From: Verrucomicrobiota bacterium
GTDB lineage: Bacteria; Verrucomicrobiota; Verrucomicrobiia; Verrucomicrobiales; DEV007
NCBI GenBank assembly: GCA_018970725.1
Contig: JAGWVU010000002.1
Coordinates: forward strand, 118,645 to 182,644
Length of the DNA stretch: 64,000 nucleotides
Reading direction: 5' to 3'
Positions within the stretch are counted from its first letter, which is position 1; the number at the start of each line of letters is the position of its first letter. The translations under genes were made by a program, and so were the position numbers. The notes under the pieces were generated by a model. The model saw only the letters and a list, made by a program, of their open reading frames with translations. It searched no databases and was not told the DNA's origin. Of this stretch, positions 8,110 to 16,118 are shown piece by piece.

Positions 8110-11100
8110 ATGCGCTCATCCGGTTCTCGCTGCACCACCGCCCGCTGATTCTGCTGCTGGCGCTGGTGACGTTGTTGTTCGGTTATCAAACACTCACCGG
8201 GCTTCCGGTGGAGGTCCTGCCGGATCTGACAAAACCCACGGTGACCATCCTCACCGAAGCACCGGGCCTTGCGCCGGAGGAGGTGGAGACGCTCGTCACC
8301 CAGCGACTGGAGGCGGCGGTGCAAGGCGTCGGCGGACTGGACCGTTTGCGTTCGAACTCCGATGTGGGGCTCTCGCTTGTGTTCGCCGAATTTGGCTGGG
8401 GCACGGACATCCACCGGGCCCGCCAACTCGTGCAGGAGCGTCTCCAGGGCGTGCTCCCGACCCTGCCCGAAGGCGTGAGGCCCGGCATGACGCCGGTTTC
8501 CTCACTCATGGGGGAGATTCTGCTCGTGGGCCTGCGTTGCACGAAAGATCCGGGGGACTCCGGGTTCCTCTCACCGATGGATTTGCGCACTCTGGCGGAC
8601 TGGACCCTGCGGCGGCGCTTGCAGAGCATCAGCGGCATTGCGGAGGTGCTCACCATTGGCGGGGGGGTGAAACAGATCCAGGTGCAACCTGATCCCTATC
8701 GGCTCGCCGCCTTCAGCATCACGCTGGCGGAGGTCGAGGAGGCGGTGGGCCGCGCGGCGGGGAACGCCACGAGCGGTTACCTGCAAGCCGGACCGCAGGA
8801 GATCATGGTGCGCAATCTCGGCATGACGACGAGTCTTGAGGACCTTGGCAAAACCGTCATCAAAACCGTGGGCAGCCGGCCCGTGCTGGTCAGCGATGTG
8901 GCGGAAGTGCGCCATGCGGTGCAGACGATGCGGGGCGATGCCAGTGTGAACGGCACGATGGGCGTGATCCTGAGCATCGACAAAGCGCCGGGCTGCGACA
9001 CGTTGAAACTCACCGGGCAGATCGAGGCGGTGCTGGAGGAATTCCGGCCCACGCTGCCGGAAGGGGTCACGGTGGAAATCCTGTTCCGTCAGGGCGACTT
9101 CATCGAGCATGCGATCGGGAATTTGAGGGAGGCGATTCGGGACGGGGCCATCATGGTCACGGTCATTCTCTTCCTCTTTCTGCTCAGCCTGCGCACCACG
9201 GCGGTCACGCTCATGGCCATGCCTTTGTCCTTTGCGGTGACCATCCTGGCCTTCAAAGCCTTCGGTGTCAGTGTGAATTCGATGACGCTCGGCGGCCTCG
9301 CCGTCGCCATCGGCATGGTGGTGGACGATGCCATCGTGGATGTCGAGAACGTCTTCCGACGTCTCCGGGAGAACCGGGGCCAGCCCAAGCTGGAAGTCAT
9401 CGCCTCCGCCTCCAGTGAAGTGCGCCATTCCATCCTCAACGCCACGGCGCTTATCATCCTCGTCTTCCTTCCGCTGCTTGGACTGGAAGGCATCGAAGGG
9501 CGCCTTTTCACGCCGATCGCCATCGCCACCATCACCAGCATGGCGGCGTCATTCGTCGTTTCGCTGACGGTGATCCCGGTTTTGTGCTCGCTCCTGTTGA
9601 AAGCGGGCGGGGAAGAGCAAGGCGATGGAGGGCTTGTCCGCGCGCTGAAGGGGTTCGTGCGGCGCACGTTCCTCAAGTGGGCCCTCGAAGCGCCGGTGCC
9701 CGTCATCTTGGTGGCGGGCGTGCTCTTGATCGCCGCGTCGCTGCTTTACCCGGTCATGGGAAAGGAATTCCTGCCGGCCTTCAATGAAGGCAGTGCCACC
9801 ATCTCACTGGTGAGTGCTCCCGGCACCTCGCTCTCGCAATCCAACGAAATCGGCGAGGTGGGTGTGCGCCTGCTCCAAAGCATCAAGGAAGTCAAAAGCG
9901 TGGGCCGCCGGGCCGGACGTGCCGAGCGGGATGATCATGTCATGCCGGTGAGTGTGAACGAGTTCGACGTGGAATTCCACGAGACCGGCAGGCCCCGCGC
10001 CGTCGTCTTCGCGGAGATCCGCAAGCTGCTCTCCGCCATTCCGGGCACCTTTGTGAACGTCGGGCAACCCATCGGCCACCGCTTGAGCCACATGCTCAGC
10101 GGTGTCTCGGCAAAGATCGCCGTCAAGATCTTCGGGCCGGATCTCGACATCCTGCGGGAAAAAGGCGCCCAGGTGCGGGATCTTGGCCAGTCCATCCGCG
10201 GACTCACGGACGTGAATCTGGAGGCGCAGGTACCCATCCCCCAGATCAAGATCGAGGTGAACCGGGAGCGCGCCCTGGCCTACAATCTCCAGCCCGGCGA
10301 TATCAACGCCCAGGTCTCCACGCTGCTTGGTGGCGAGGTCATGACGGAACTGCGCGAGGGCCAGCGCACCATCGATCTCGTCCTGCGCCTCCCGGAGTCA
10401 TGGCGCGACTCTCCGGAGAAAATTGGCAACTTGCTGATCGAAACCCACGGTGGCCAGCTCGTTCCGCTAAACCTCGTGGCCGAGATCCGTGAGGGCAAGG
10501 GCCCGAATGTCATCAATCGCGAGAACACGCAGCGCCGGATGGTCATTGGCGCGAACACCTCCGGGCGCGACCTCGAGAGCCTCGTAGGGCAGTGGGAAAC
10601 GCTTGTGCGCGAGCAGGTGAAGCTGCCGGAAGGGTATTTCCTGCGCTTCGAGGGCGAGTTTCAGGCCCAGCAGGCCGCCATGAAGAGGATCGCCTTTTCC
10701 TTTGTTCTCGTCCTGTTCGCCATCGCCATCCTGCTGTCCAGCTACTTCAGAAGCCTCTCGCTCGCCTTGCAGGTCATGCTGAACATCCCGCTCGCGCTGA
10801 TGGGCGGCCTCTGGCTCACCCGGGTGCTCGTGGATAACATCAGCATTGCGACCCTCGTCGGGTTCATCGCCGTCGGCGGGGTGGCGGCCCGGAATGGAAT
10901 CATGATGATCAGCCATTATCTGCATCTCATGGCCCGGGAGGGCGAAACGTTCGGCCGCGCCATGATCGTGCGCGGCACGCTGGAGCGGCTCGTGCCCGTG
11001 TTGATGACCGCGCTGGCCGCCGGCATTGCCCTGATTCCGCTGCTGCTCGCCGCTCAGGAACCGGGGAAGGAAATCTTGCATCCCGTGGCCGTCGTCATCG

Positions 11101-11219
11101 TGGGCGGCCTCGTCAGCAGCACCCTGCTCGACCTCATGGTCACACCCGCCGTCTTCTACCTTTTCGGTCGCAAGGCCGCCGAATCCGCCGTGGGCCACCA
11201 GGCGCCCGCCACCCGTTGA
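8103..11219 (+). CDS. Heavy-metal RND efflux pump, HME5-like (CusA/CzcA family)
   Basis: The ATG at 8103 overlaps the adaptor stop by seven bases and gives 1038 residues, normal for an RND pump; the longer frame from 8013 runs into the adaptor gene. The protein opens with MLNALIRFSLHHRPLILLLA (TM1) and has two large periplasmic loops and twelve expected membrane helices. TM4, near residues 400-416, reads AIGMVVDDAIVDVENVF. In heavy-metal RND typing that form matches the HME5 class, not the DFG..DGAVV form of CzcA or the VDAAIVMIEN form of CusA. The substrate of HME5 pumps is not firmly known. The pump uses the proton gradient to drive metal from periplasm or cytoplasm out through the TolC duct. 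Confidence 0.93.
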   Translation: MLNALIRFSLHHRPLILLLALVTLLFGYQTLTGLPVEVLPDLTKPTVTILTEAPGLAPEEVETLVTQRLEAAVQGVGGLDRLRSNSDVGLSLVFAEFGWGTDIHRARQLVQERLQGVLPTLPEGVRPGMTPVSSLMGEILLVGLRCTKDPGDSGFLSPMDLRTLADWTLRRRLQSISGIAEVLTIGGGVKQIQVQPDPYRLAAFSITLAEVEEAVGRAAGNATSGYLQAGPQEIMVRNLGMTTSLEDLGKTVIKTVGSRPVLVSDVAEVRHAVQTMRGDASVNGTMGVILSIDKAPGCDTLKLTGQIEAVLEEFRPTLPEGVTVEILFRQGDFIEHAIGNLREAIRDGAIMVTVILFLFLLSLRTTAVTLMAMPLSFAVTILAFKAFGVSVNSMTLGGLAVAIGMVVDDAIVDVENVFRRLRENRGQPKLEVIASASSEVRHSILNATALIILVFLPLLGLEGIEGRLFTPIAIATITSMAASFVVSLTVIPVLCSLLLKAGGEEQGDGGLVRALKGFVRRTFLKWALEAPVPVILVAGVLLIAASLLYPVMGKEFLPAFNEGSATISLVSAPGTSLSQSNEIGEVGVRLLQSIKEVKSVGRRAGRAERDDHVMPVSVNEFDVEFHETGRPRAVVFAEIRKLLSAIPGTFVNVGQPIGHRLSHMLSGVSAKIAVKIFGPDLDILREKGAQVRDLGQSIRGLTDVNLEAQVPIPQIKIEVNRERALAYNLQPGDINAQVSTLLGGEVMTELREGQRTIDLVLRLPESWRDSPEKIGNLLIETHGGQLVPLNLVAEIREGKGPNVINRENTQRRMVIGANTSGRDLESLVGQWETLVREQVKLPEGYFLRFEGEFQAQQAAMKRIAFSFVLVLFAIAILLSSYFRSLSLALQVMLNIPLALMGGLWLTRVLVDNISIATLVGFIAVGGVAARNGIMMISHYLHLMAREGETFGRAMIVRGTLERLVPVLMTALAAGIALIPLLLAAQEPGKEILHPVAVVIVGGLVSSTLLDLMVTPAVFYLFGRKAAESAVGHQAPATR

Positions 11220-11244
11220 ATCCAACCAGACGACTCCTACCCAA

Positions 11245-11685
11245 ATGAAAACCAAAGTTCTCCTTCTCATCACCCTTCTCACCGGCCTTGCGCTCGCTCA
11301 TGAAGGCGTCGAACTCGGCCCCAACGGCGGCCGCATCCTCGGGTTCAGCGACAACGAAACCATGCACGGCGAAGTCACGGTCAAAGGCGACCGGTTTCAC
11401 GTCGCCCTGCTCGACAAGGCCATGAGACCCGTGGCGGTGAACAGGCAATCGATCACGGTCACGACCGGCGACCGCGCGAATCCGGTCAAGCTGGAGATCG
11501 GCAAGGAAGCGACGGGATTCGTCTTTCCGCTGGTGAAAAGCGGCGAGTGGCTCATCGTGCGTTACAAGGAAACCGCGGAAGCGAAGGCCGTCACCGCACG
11601 CTTTGAATACAATACGGCGACCTGTGAGGACTGCAAAAAGGCGGAATGGTTGTGCCAATGCAAGCCGGATGCGGAGAAGAAATGA
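11245..11685 (+). CDS. Small periplasmic protein with C-terminal cysteine cluster, last gene of efflux cassette
   Basis: The 146-residue protein has a signal peptide (MKTKVLLLITLLTGLALA) followed at once by HEGVELGPNGGRILGFSDNE, then a compact beta-rich domain. The end carries a cysteine cluster, C127-x2-C130-x6-C137-x-C139, well placed to bind a soft metal. It starts 25 bp after the pump gene. Comparable small proteins travel with CusB/CzcB-type pumps and are thought to buffer or hand over metal; the present one has no name that I recognise. Together with the histidine-rich first gene it gives the cassette a putative metal binder at each end. Confidence 0.8.
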   Translation: MKTKVLLLITLLTGLALAHEGVELGPNGGRILGFSDNETMHGEVTVKGDRFHVALLDKAMRPVAVNRQSITVTTGDRANPVKLEIGKEATGFVFPLVKSGEWLIVRYKETAEAKAVTARFEYNTATCEDCKKAEWLCQCKPDAEKK

Positions 11686-11759
11686 CCGGCGGTCACACGG
11701 GCGACCACGCGGCCGATGTCCCGGGTGAGGTGGATCCTCCCGGCATGGGCCGGGCAAAA

Positions 11760-11783
11760 GACAATCAAGCAGGTTGACCGTTG
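11760..11783 (+). repeat. Right 24-bp direct repeat bounding the metal-efflux cassette
   Basis: Exact copy of 5156-5179. A small hairpin (CCCGGC, four-base loop, GCCGGG at 11739-11754) lies just before it. To its right, the minus-strand DUF1501 gene ends 74 bp away, so the insertion separates the NUDIX pair from the DUF1501 operon. Confidence 0.9.
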
Positions 11784-11856
11784 AAACCCTCAGCCGACCG
11801 ACGGAATTTCTCCGCGACACCCTTGGCTTTGGGTGGAATCACTCCCGGGAGAGGGC

Positions 11857-13131
11857 TCAGGCAAACACTGGCATCACCGGGCTGCCCTTGTCCCCCACCG
11901 TGAAGGGGCGCTTGCTGGGGGAAAGCACCTCCTCATGGACGGGAAGCCCGAGGCTCCAGCCGATCGTGCTGAGAAAATCCTGCACCGAGACCGCGCCATC
12001 CGCCACGGCGTAGCCTTGCTTGTCGCTGGAGCCGTGGACGAAACCGCCCTTGACGCCACCGCCGGCGAGCAGGGTGGAGAAGACTTTGGGATGATGATCG
12101 CGCCCGCCGTTTCCATTGATCTTCGGCCCGCGTCCGAACTCGGAGCAAAGGACCACCAGGGTGGAACCGAGGAGGCCCCGGGATTGCAGATCCCCGAGCA
12201 ACGCGGAAAGGGCCACGTCCAGCTCCGTGCCACGGTCTTCGAGTTCCTCCGCGATGTTGTTGTGCATGTCCCAGCCGCCGCTGGTGACCTCGATGTAGCG
12301 GATACCCTTTTCGACCAGCCGCCGTGCCAGAAGGCAGCCTTGACCGAGCGGGTTGCGACCGTAGGTATCGCGGAGGGCATCGGGTTCCGCGGCCAGTTGG
12401 AAAGCCTCCAGATCGGTGCTCGACATCAGCTTCGCCGTCGTTTCATAGAACTCGGTGTAGTTCTCCACGGCGGCGGTCTTGAATCGCTCGCGGAACCCGG
12501 CATCGAGCTGATTCAAGAGGGCGAGGCGCTTGGCCATCACGTCCGCCCCGGCCTCGCTCCGGGCGTATTGCAGCCCGGCATCGGGATCCAGAATCGGGAG
12601 CGGTGAAAAGCTGGCGGGAAAGAAACCGTTGCCGTTCTGGGGCTGTCGATTCACGCAGACGCTGGAAGGGAGCGTGGGATGGCTCGGTCCTTTGAAGTGC
12701 TGGGCCCAGGCACCGAGGTTCGGATGCTTGATGGTGCCCCGTTGCTCGTAACCGCTCCGGATCAGATATTGACCGCTGGCATGGACGCCCGTTTTCGAAG
12801 TCATGCTCCGGATCAGCGTGATTTTGTCCGCGTGATTCGCCAGATTGGTCATCGTCCCGCCCAGCTGGAATCCGGCCTTGGTGGCGACCGGGGCTTTGGG
12901 GCCCTGGGTCTCACCCTCTTTTGGATCGAGGGTATCGATGTGGGTCATCCCGCCGATCATCTGGAGGAAGATGACATTTTTCGCCTTCCCGAAGCCCGGG
13001 CCGGCGGCGGGGTCGGCGGCAAAAAGCCTCTCCGAAGCCCCGGGAAGGATGGCCACGCCGAGGGCGGCCTTGGCCCAGCGTTCGCAAAAGGCGCGCCGGG
13101 AGACAGGATCCAGTTGATGCGTCGGGTTCAT
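11857..13131 (-). CDS. DUF1501 family protein with Tat-like signal
   Basis: The 424-residue protein starts with a twin-arginine-like signal (SRRAFCERWAKAALGVAILPG), then GFGKAKNVIFLQMIGGMTHIDTLDPK, the usual opening of DUF1501 proteins. These are sulfatase-fold proteins frequent in Planctomycetes and Verrucomicrobia. Later motifs include EVTSGGWDMHNN and LGSTLVVLCSEFGRGPKINGNGGRDHHP, which match the metal-site region of the fold. The catalytic function of the family is not established; the Tat signal implies export after folding. It follows the DUF1549/DUF1553 gene by 11 bp on the same strand, the standard pairing for these two families. Confidence 0.9.
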   Translation of the reverse strand: MNPTHQLDPVSRRAFCERWAKAALGVAILPGASERLFAADPAAGPGFGKAKNVIFLQMIGGMTHIDTLDPKEGETQGPKAPVATKAGFQLGGTMTNLANHADKITLIRSMTSKTGVHASGQYLIRSGYEQRGTIKHPNLGAWAQHFKGPSHPTLPSSVCVNRQPQNGNGFFPASFSPLPILDPDAGLQYARSEAGADVMAKRLALLNQLDAGFRERFKTAAVENYTEFYETTAKLMSSTDLEAFQLAAEPDALRDTYGRNPLGQGCLLARRLVEKGIRYIEVTSGGWDMHNNIAEELEDRGTELDVALSALLGDLQSRGLLGSTLVVLCSEFGRGPKINGNGGRDHHPKVFSTLLAGGGVKGGFVHGSSDKQGYAVADGAVSVQDFLSTIGWSLGLPVHEEVLSPSKRPFTVGDKGSPVMPVFA

Positions 13132-13142
13132 TTTGGTTCGGG

Positions 13143-15248
13143 CTACTCCACAAAGACAAACTCGCGGGAATTGAACAGGACCCAGGTCAGATCGGCGAGC
13201 GTCAGCCCGTCGTTCAAGCCCGCGAGGGCCTTCCCCAGCTCGTCCGGGCGCGGTTTGCGGCTGAAGAAACTGAGGTAAAGGCTTTCCACCTGCTGCGCCG
13301 GGGTGGGCTGCCCTGCGGCGGTCTTCATCGCCAACGAATCGGCCGCGTGGATGACCCGTTGCGCGTCCCCGTTCATCAGCATGAGGACCTGGGGGATGCT
13401 TCCTTCATCACTGCTGCTGTCCGCGATCTGCCGGTCGCTCTGGCCAAACATGCGGAGGAAGTGCTCATCCCGCTCCGGTTGAGGGAGTTCGGAAGCCCGA
13501 GCGAGCACGAGACCGTCGCGCACCGGGGGCACGTTGGGGTCGACTTCGTCCGCGTCGGCGGATGTGGCGGCCCGGGCCATGAGCCGCTTCTTCCTGGGGC
13601 CGGCTTTCGGTGCCGCAGCCGCCTTGGAGCCGAATTGGCGGGCCGCGCCGGCGGCGTTTTCGACCTGCGCCTTGATCGCGGCGGTATCCCCGTCCAAGTC
13701 GATCTTCATGGCCTTGGCATATTGTTCGCCGCGATGGGCTTTGTAGGTGTCCACCCGGGGCCCGACGACCAGCGTGGCGCAGGAGTCCCAGGCTTGTTCC
13801 GCGCTCATGCGGCGCAAAATGGGACCGGGGAACAGATAGGGCGTATGGTCCGCCAGTTCGTAACTGGTGGCTTCCCGTTGGTAGGTCTGCGTGTTGTAGA
13901 GCAGCCGCATGAATTGCTTGAGATCGAACTTCAAGCGCACCATTTCCGCGGCGAGGTGATGGAGCAGCGCCGGGTTGACGCTGGCGCCGGGATCATCGAG
14001 CGCGGTGACCGGTTCCTTGACGCCGACCCCGAAAGCGCGTTTCCAGAGCCGGTTGGCGATGGTCATGGCGAAACGCGGGTTGTCCGGCGAGGTCAACCAA
14101 GTGGCGAACTGGGTGCGGAGGTCCTCCGGTTTGGGGTTGGGCGCCGTTTGCGAGGCCTTGCGGGTCTTGTCATCAGCCCAGGAAATCAGCTTGGGCGCCA
14201 CGGGATCACCGGGCTTGCCGTCGTCGTATTGATAGTCATCCGGAAGCCTCAGTTCGTTGGTGGCCTCATCCTCCACCTCCATGGCGTTGACCCGGAGGAT
14301 GGTCTTGGCTTGGGACTGGAGCCTGCGGTCGTCGATCGCGGCCAGCACCTTGCGCAGGCCCTGCGAGTTGTAGCCTTTGGAGCCCTTGACGCCATACGTC
14401 TCCGTCGCGCCGAAGAAGGAAGCCATCTGGTAGAACTCCATTTGGGTCCATTCCTCGAACGGGTGGTCATGGCACTGCGCGCAGGAAACGTCCGCCCCGA
14501 GGAAGGTGCTGAGTGTGAGGCTGAGATTGTCGAGCGGCATGCCGGCGTCCCGCAACAGGTAACCGGTGGCTCCATTGTCCAGAAGCTTGCCGTCCGCGGT
14601 CATCATCTCCCAGACGATCCGGTCCCAGGTGACGTTCTCCGCGATCTGTTTTTTCAGCCAATCCTGGTAGGTGTGGAAGCGGGTTTTCTGCGCAAGATCG
14701 GCCATCCGCATCATGTCCGCGAAGTAATTGAAAAGGTGACTCCGGTAACCATCCGATTCGAGCAGCTTGTCGATCACCTTGGCCCGCTTCGAAAGGCTGG
14801 TGTCCGCGAGGAACTCGAGCGTTTCCTCCCGTGTGGGAATCCGCCCGGCGATGTCGAGGTAGACCCGGCGGACGAACTGTTCATCGGAGGCCAGGGGATT
14901 CGGCTGCAATCCCGCTTTCTGCAAACCGGCTTCCACCAGCTGGTCGACCCGGAAGGCGGCCTGGGCAAGATAAGGATCCGCCGGGATCCCGAGCCCCTCG
15001 GGCTGCAACGTCCGGGCCGCCGCCTGGTCCGCCGGGGAAAGCCTCTCCAAGGGAAGGCGGTAGACCAATCCGTTGCGGATCTGGAGGAAGACCTGACCAT
15101 CTTCGATGCCCCGGTAGGTGGCTTCAAGGGTCCGGCCGTCATGGCTCGTCCAGGTCCGGTAGACCGCATTCTCCGCGTGGAGCCCGGTGGACAACACGAC
15201 GTAAACGAAGGTCAGGGCGGGGAGCGTCTTCATAGGCGGTTGGTTCAT
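13143..15248 (-). CDS. DUF1549/DUF1553 protein with N-terminal SHD1 domain
   Basis: About 701 residues from the ATG at 15248; an ATG at 15233 (MKTLPALTFVYVVLSTGLHA) is an equally good start and begins the signal peptide directly. After it comes an SHD1-like segment (RTWTSHDGRTLEATYRGIED) also seen in other PVC exported proteins. DUF1549 follows (AAFRVDQLVEAGLQKAG, then VRRVYLDIAGRIPTREETLEF), including CAQCHDHPFEEW near residue 265. DUF1553 comes next (RFAMTIANRLWKRAFGVG and the TYQREA region). The pair is thought to take part in breakdown of complex carbon in PVC bacteria, though no activity is proven. It is the upstream partner of the DUF1501 gene. Confidence 0.9.
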   Translation of the reverse strand: MNQPPMKTLPALTFVYVVLSTGLHAENAVYRTWTSHDGRTLEATYRGIEDGQVFLQIRNGLVYRLPLERLSPADQAAARTLQPEGLGIPADPYLAQAAFRVDQLVEAGLQKAGLQPNPLASDEQFVRRVYLDIAGRIPTREETLEFLADTSLSKRAKVIDKLLESDGYRSHLFNYFADMMRMADLAQKTRFHTYQDWLKKQIAENVTWDRIVWEMMTADGKLLDNGATGYLLRDAGMPLDNLSLTLSTFLGADVSCAQCHDHPFEEWTQMEFYQMASFFGATETYGVKGSKGYNSQGLRKVLAAIDDRRLQSQAKTILRVNAMEVEDEATNELRLPDDYQYDDGKPGDPVAPKLISWADDKTRKASQTAPNPKPEDLRTQFATWLTSPDNPRFAMTIANRLWKRAFGVGVKEPVTALDDPGASVNPALLHHLAAEMVRLKFDLKQFMRLLYNTQTYQREATSYELADHTPYLFPGPILRRMSAEQAWDSCATLVVGPRVDTYKAHRGEQYAKAMKIDLDGDTAAIKAQVENAAGAARQFGSKAAAAPKAGPRKKRLMARAATSADADEVDPNVPPVRDGLVLARASELPQPERDEHFLRMFGQSDRQIADSSSDEGSIPQVLMLMNGDAQRVIHAADSLAMKTAAGQPTPAQQVESLYLSFFSRKPRPDELGKALAGLNDGLTLADLTWVLFNSREFVFVE

Positions 15249-15323
15249 CAAACGCCGGATGGCGCGGCGAGTTGCGCTGGAAATGGAGGCCGCCGGCGGG
15301 GCGGACGCTTGCGCCTTCCGGAC

Positions 15324-16118
15324 CTACTCAATGCGCCACTGGAAGGCGCTGAACCTGGCGTGGCAATCCTGCGAGGGGGCCCATTCCGGCCCGCTGCCGC
15401 CGTGAAAGGTGTTGAAGAGGAGCCCGTCGACCCCAAGTCCGGGGACGGCGCGCCACTCCATGTCGGCGCGATCGATGAGAAGGCGGTCGTTGACCCGGAT
15501 GGAGAGGGTGCCGTCGCGTTGGCCAGGGGTGTTCATGGTGACCCGGAGGCGGATGGTGTGGGGGACGCCGGTCTGGAAGCGGAAGTTCTGTTCTTTGGGG
15601 AAATCGAACTCATCGCCATATTTTCCCGGCTGGTTCATGTGGTAGACGTAGGCTTGGCCGCGGCCCTCTTTGCGCCACATGAGACGTGCGGACCAGCCGT
15701 TGCTGCCGTCCACGGGATCGCCGCCGGTGATGGTTTTGGGGCCGCCGCAGAGGCCGGGAAGTTTCCCGCCTTTGACGAAGTCGAATCCTTCCTCGAAGAG
15801 CACCCTATATTGCAATTCCGCGGCGGGGTTGTCCGGCCTGACGCCGGGCAAGGGGAAGCGCCAGCCTCCGCCGCCGTGGTCCGGACCGACGGAGCCCTTG
15901 GGGTAGAGGGCGCGGAGCCAGGGAACGCCGTTGGAGAGAACGATACTGAAGCGCCCTTCGGTGATCCCGTCCTCGAAAGAGCAGCCGGGCCACCCCGCCT
16001 TCCAAGCCTGGGGCGGGTAGGGGCCGGGGACGGAGCCGAAAGGGACGGGGGTCCATTCCGACGCCCGGCCGGGCACGGTAAGGCAGCAGAGGGCGACGGC
16101 GGCGAGGCGCGGGATCAC
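15324..16118 (-). CDS. Secreted PL14-like polysaccharide lyase, coupled to the cytochrome dehydrogenase gene
   Basis: The start is taken as the GTG at 16118, overlapping the TGA of the preceding gene (GTGA). It gives 264 residues with a signal peptide (VIPRLAAVALCCLTVPGRA). The longer frame from 16265 has an arginine/proline-rich leader inside the neighbour gene and is rejected. The mature part looks like the jelly-roll of polysaccharide lyase family 14: GKLPGLCGG, GWSARLMWRKEG..YVYHM, RLRVTMNTPGQRDG and LLFNTFHGG are in the expected order. Enzymes of that fold cleave uronate-containing polymers such as alginate or glucuronan by beta-elimination. Overlap with the dehydrogenase gene indicates coordinated synthesis. 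Family assignment is by motif only. Confidence 0.7.
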   Translation of the reverse strand: MIPRLAAVALCCLTVPGRASEWTPVPFGSVPGPYPPQAWKAGWPGCSFEDGITEGRFSIVLSNGVPWLRALYPKGSVGPDHGGGGWRFPLPGVRPDNPAAELQYRVLFEEGFDFVKGGKLPGLCGGPKTITGGDPVDGSNGWSARLMWRKEGRGQAYVYHMNQPGKYGDEFDFPKEQNFRFQTGVPHTIRLRVTMNTPGQRDGTLSIRVNDRLLIDRADMEWRAVPGLGVDGLLFNTFHGGSGPEWAPSQDCHARFSAFQWRIE

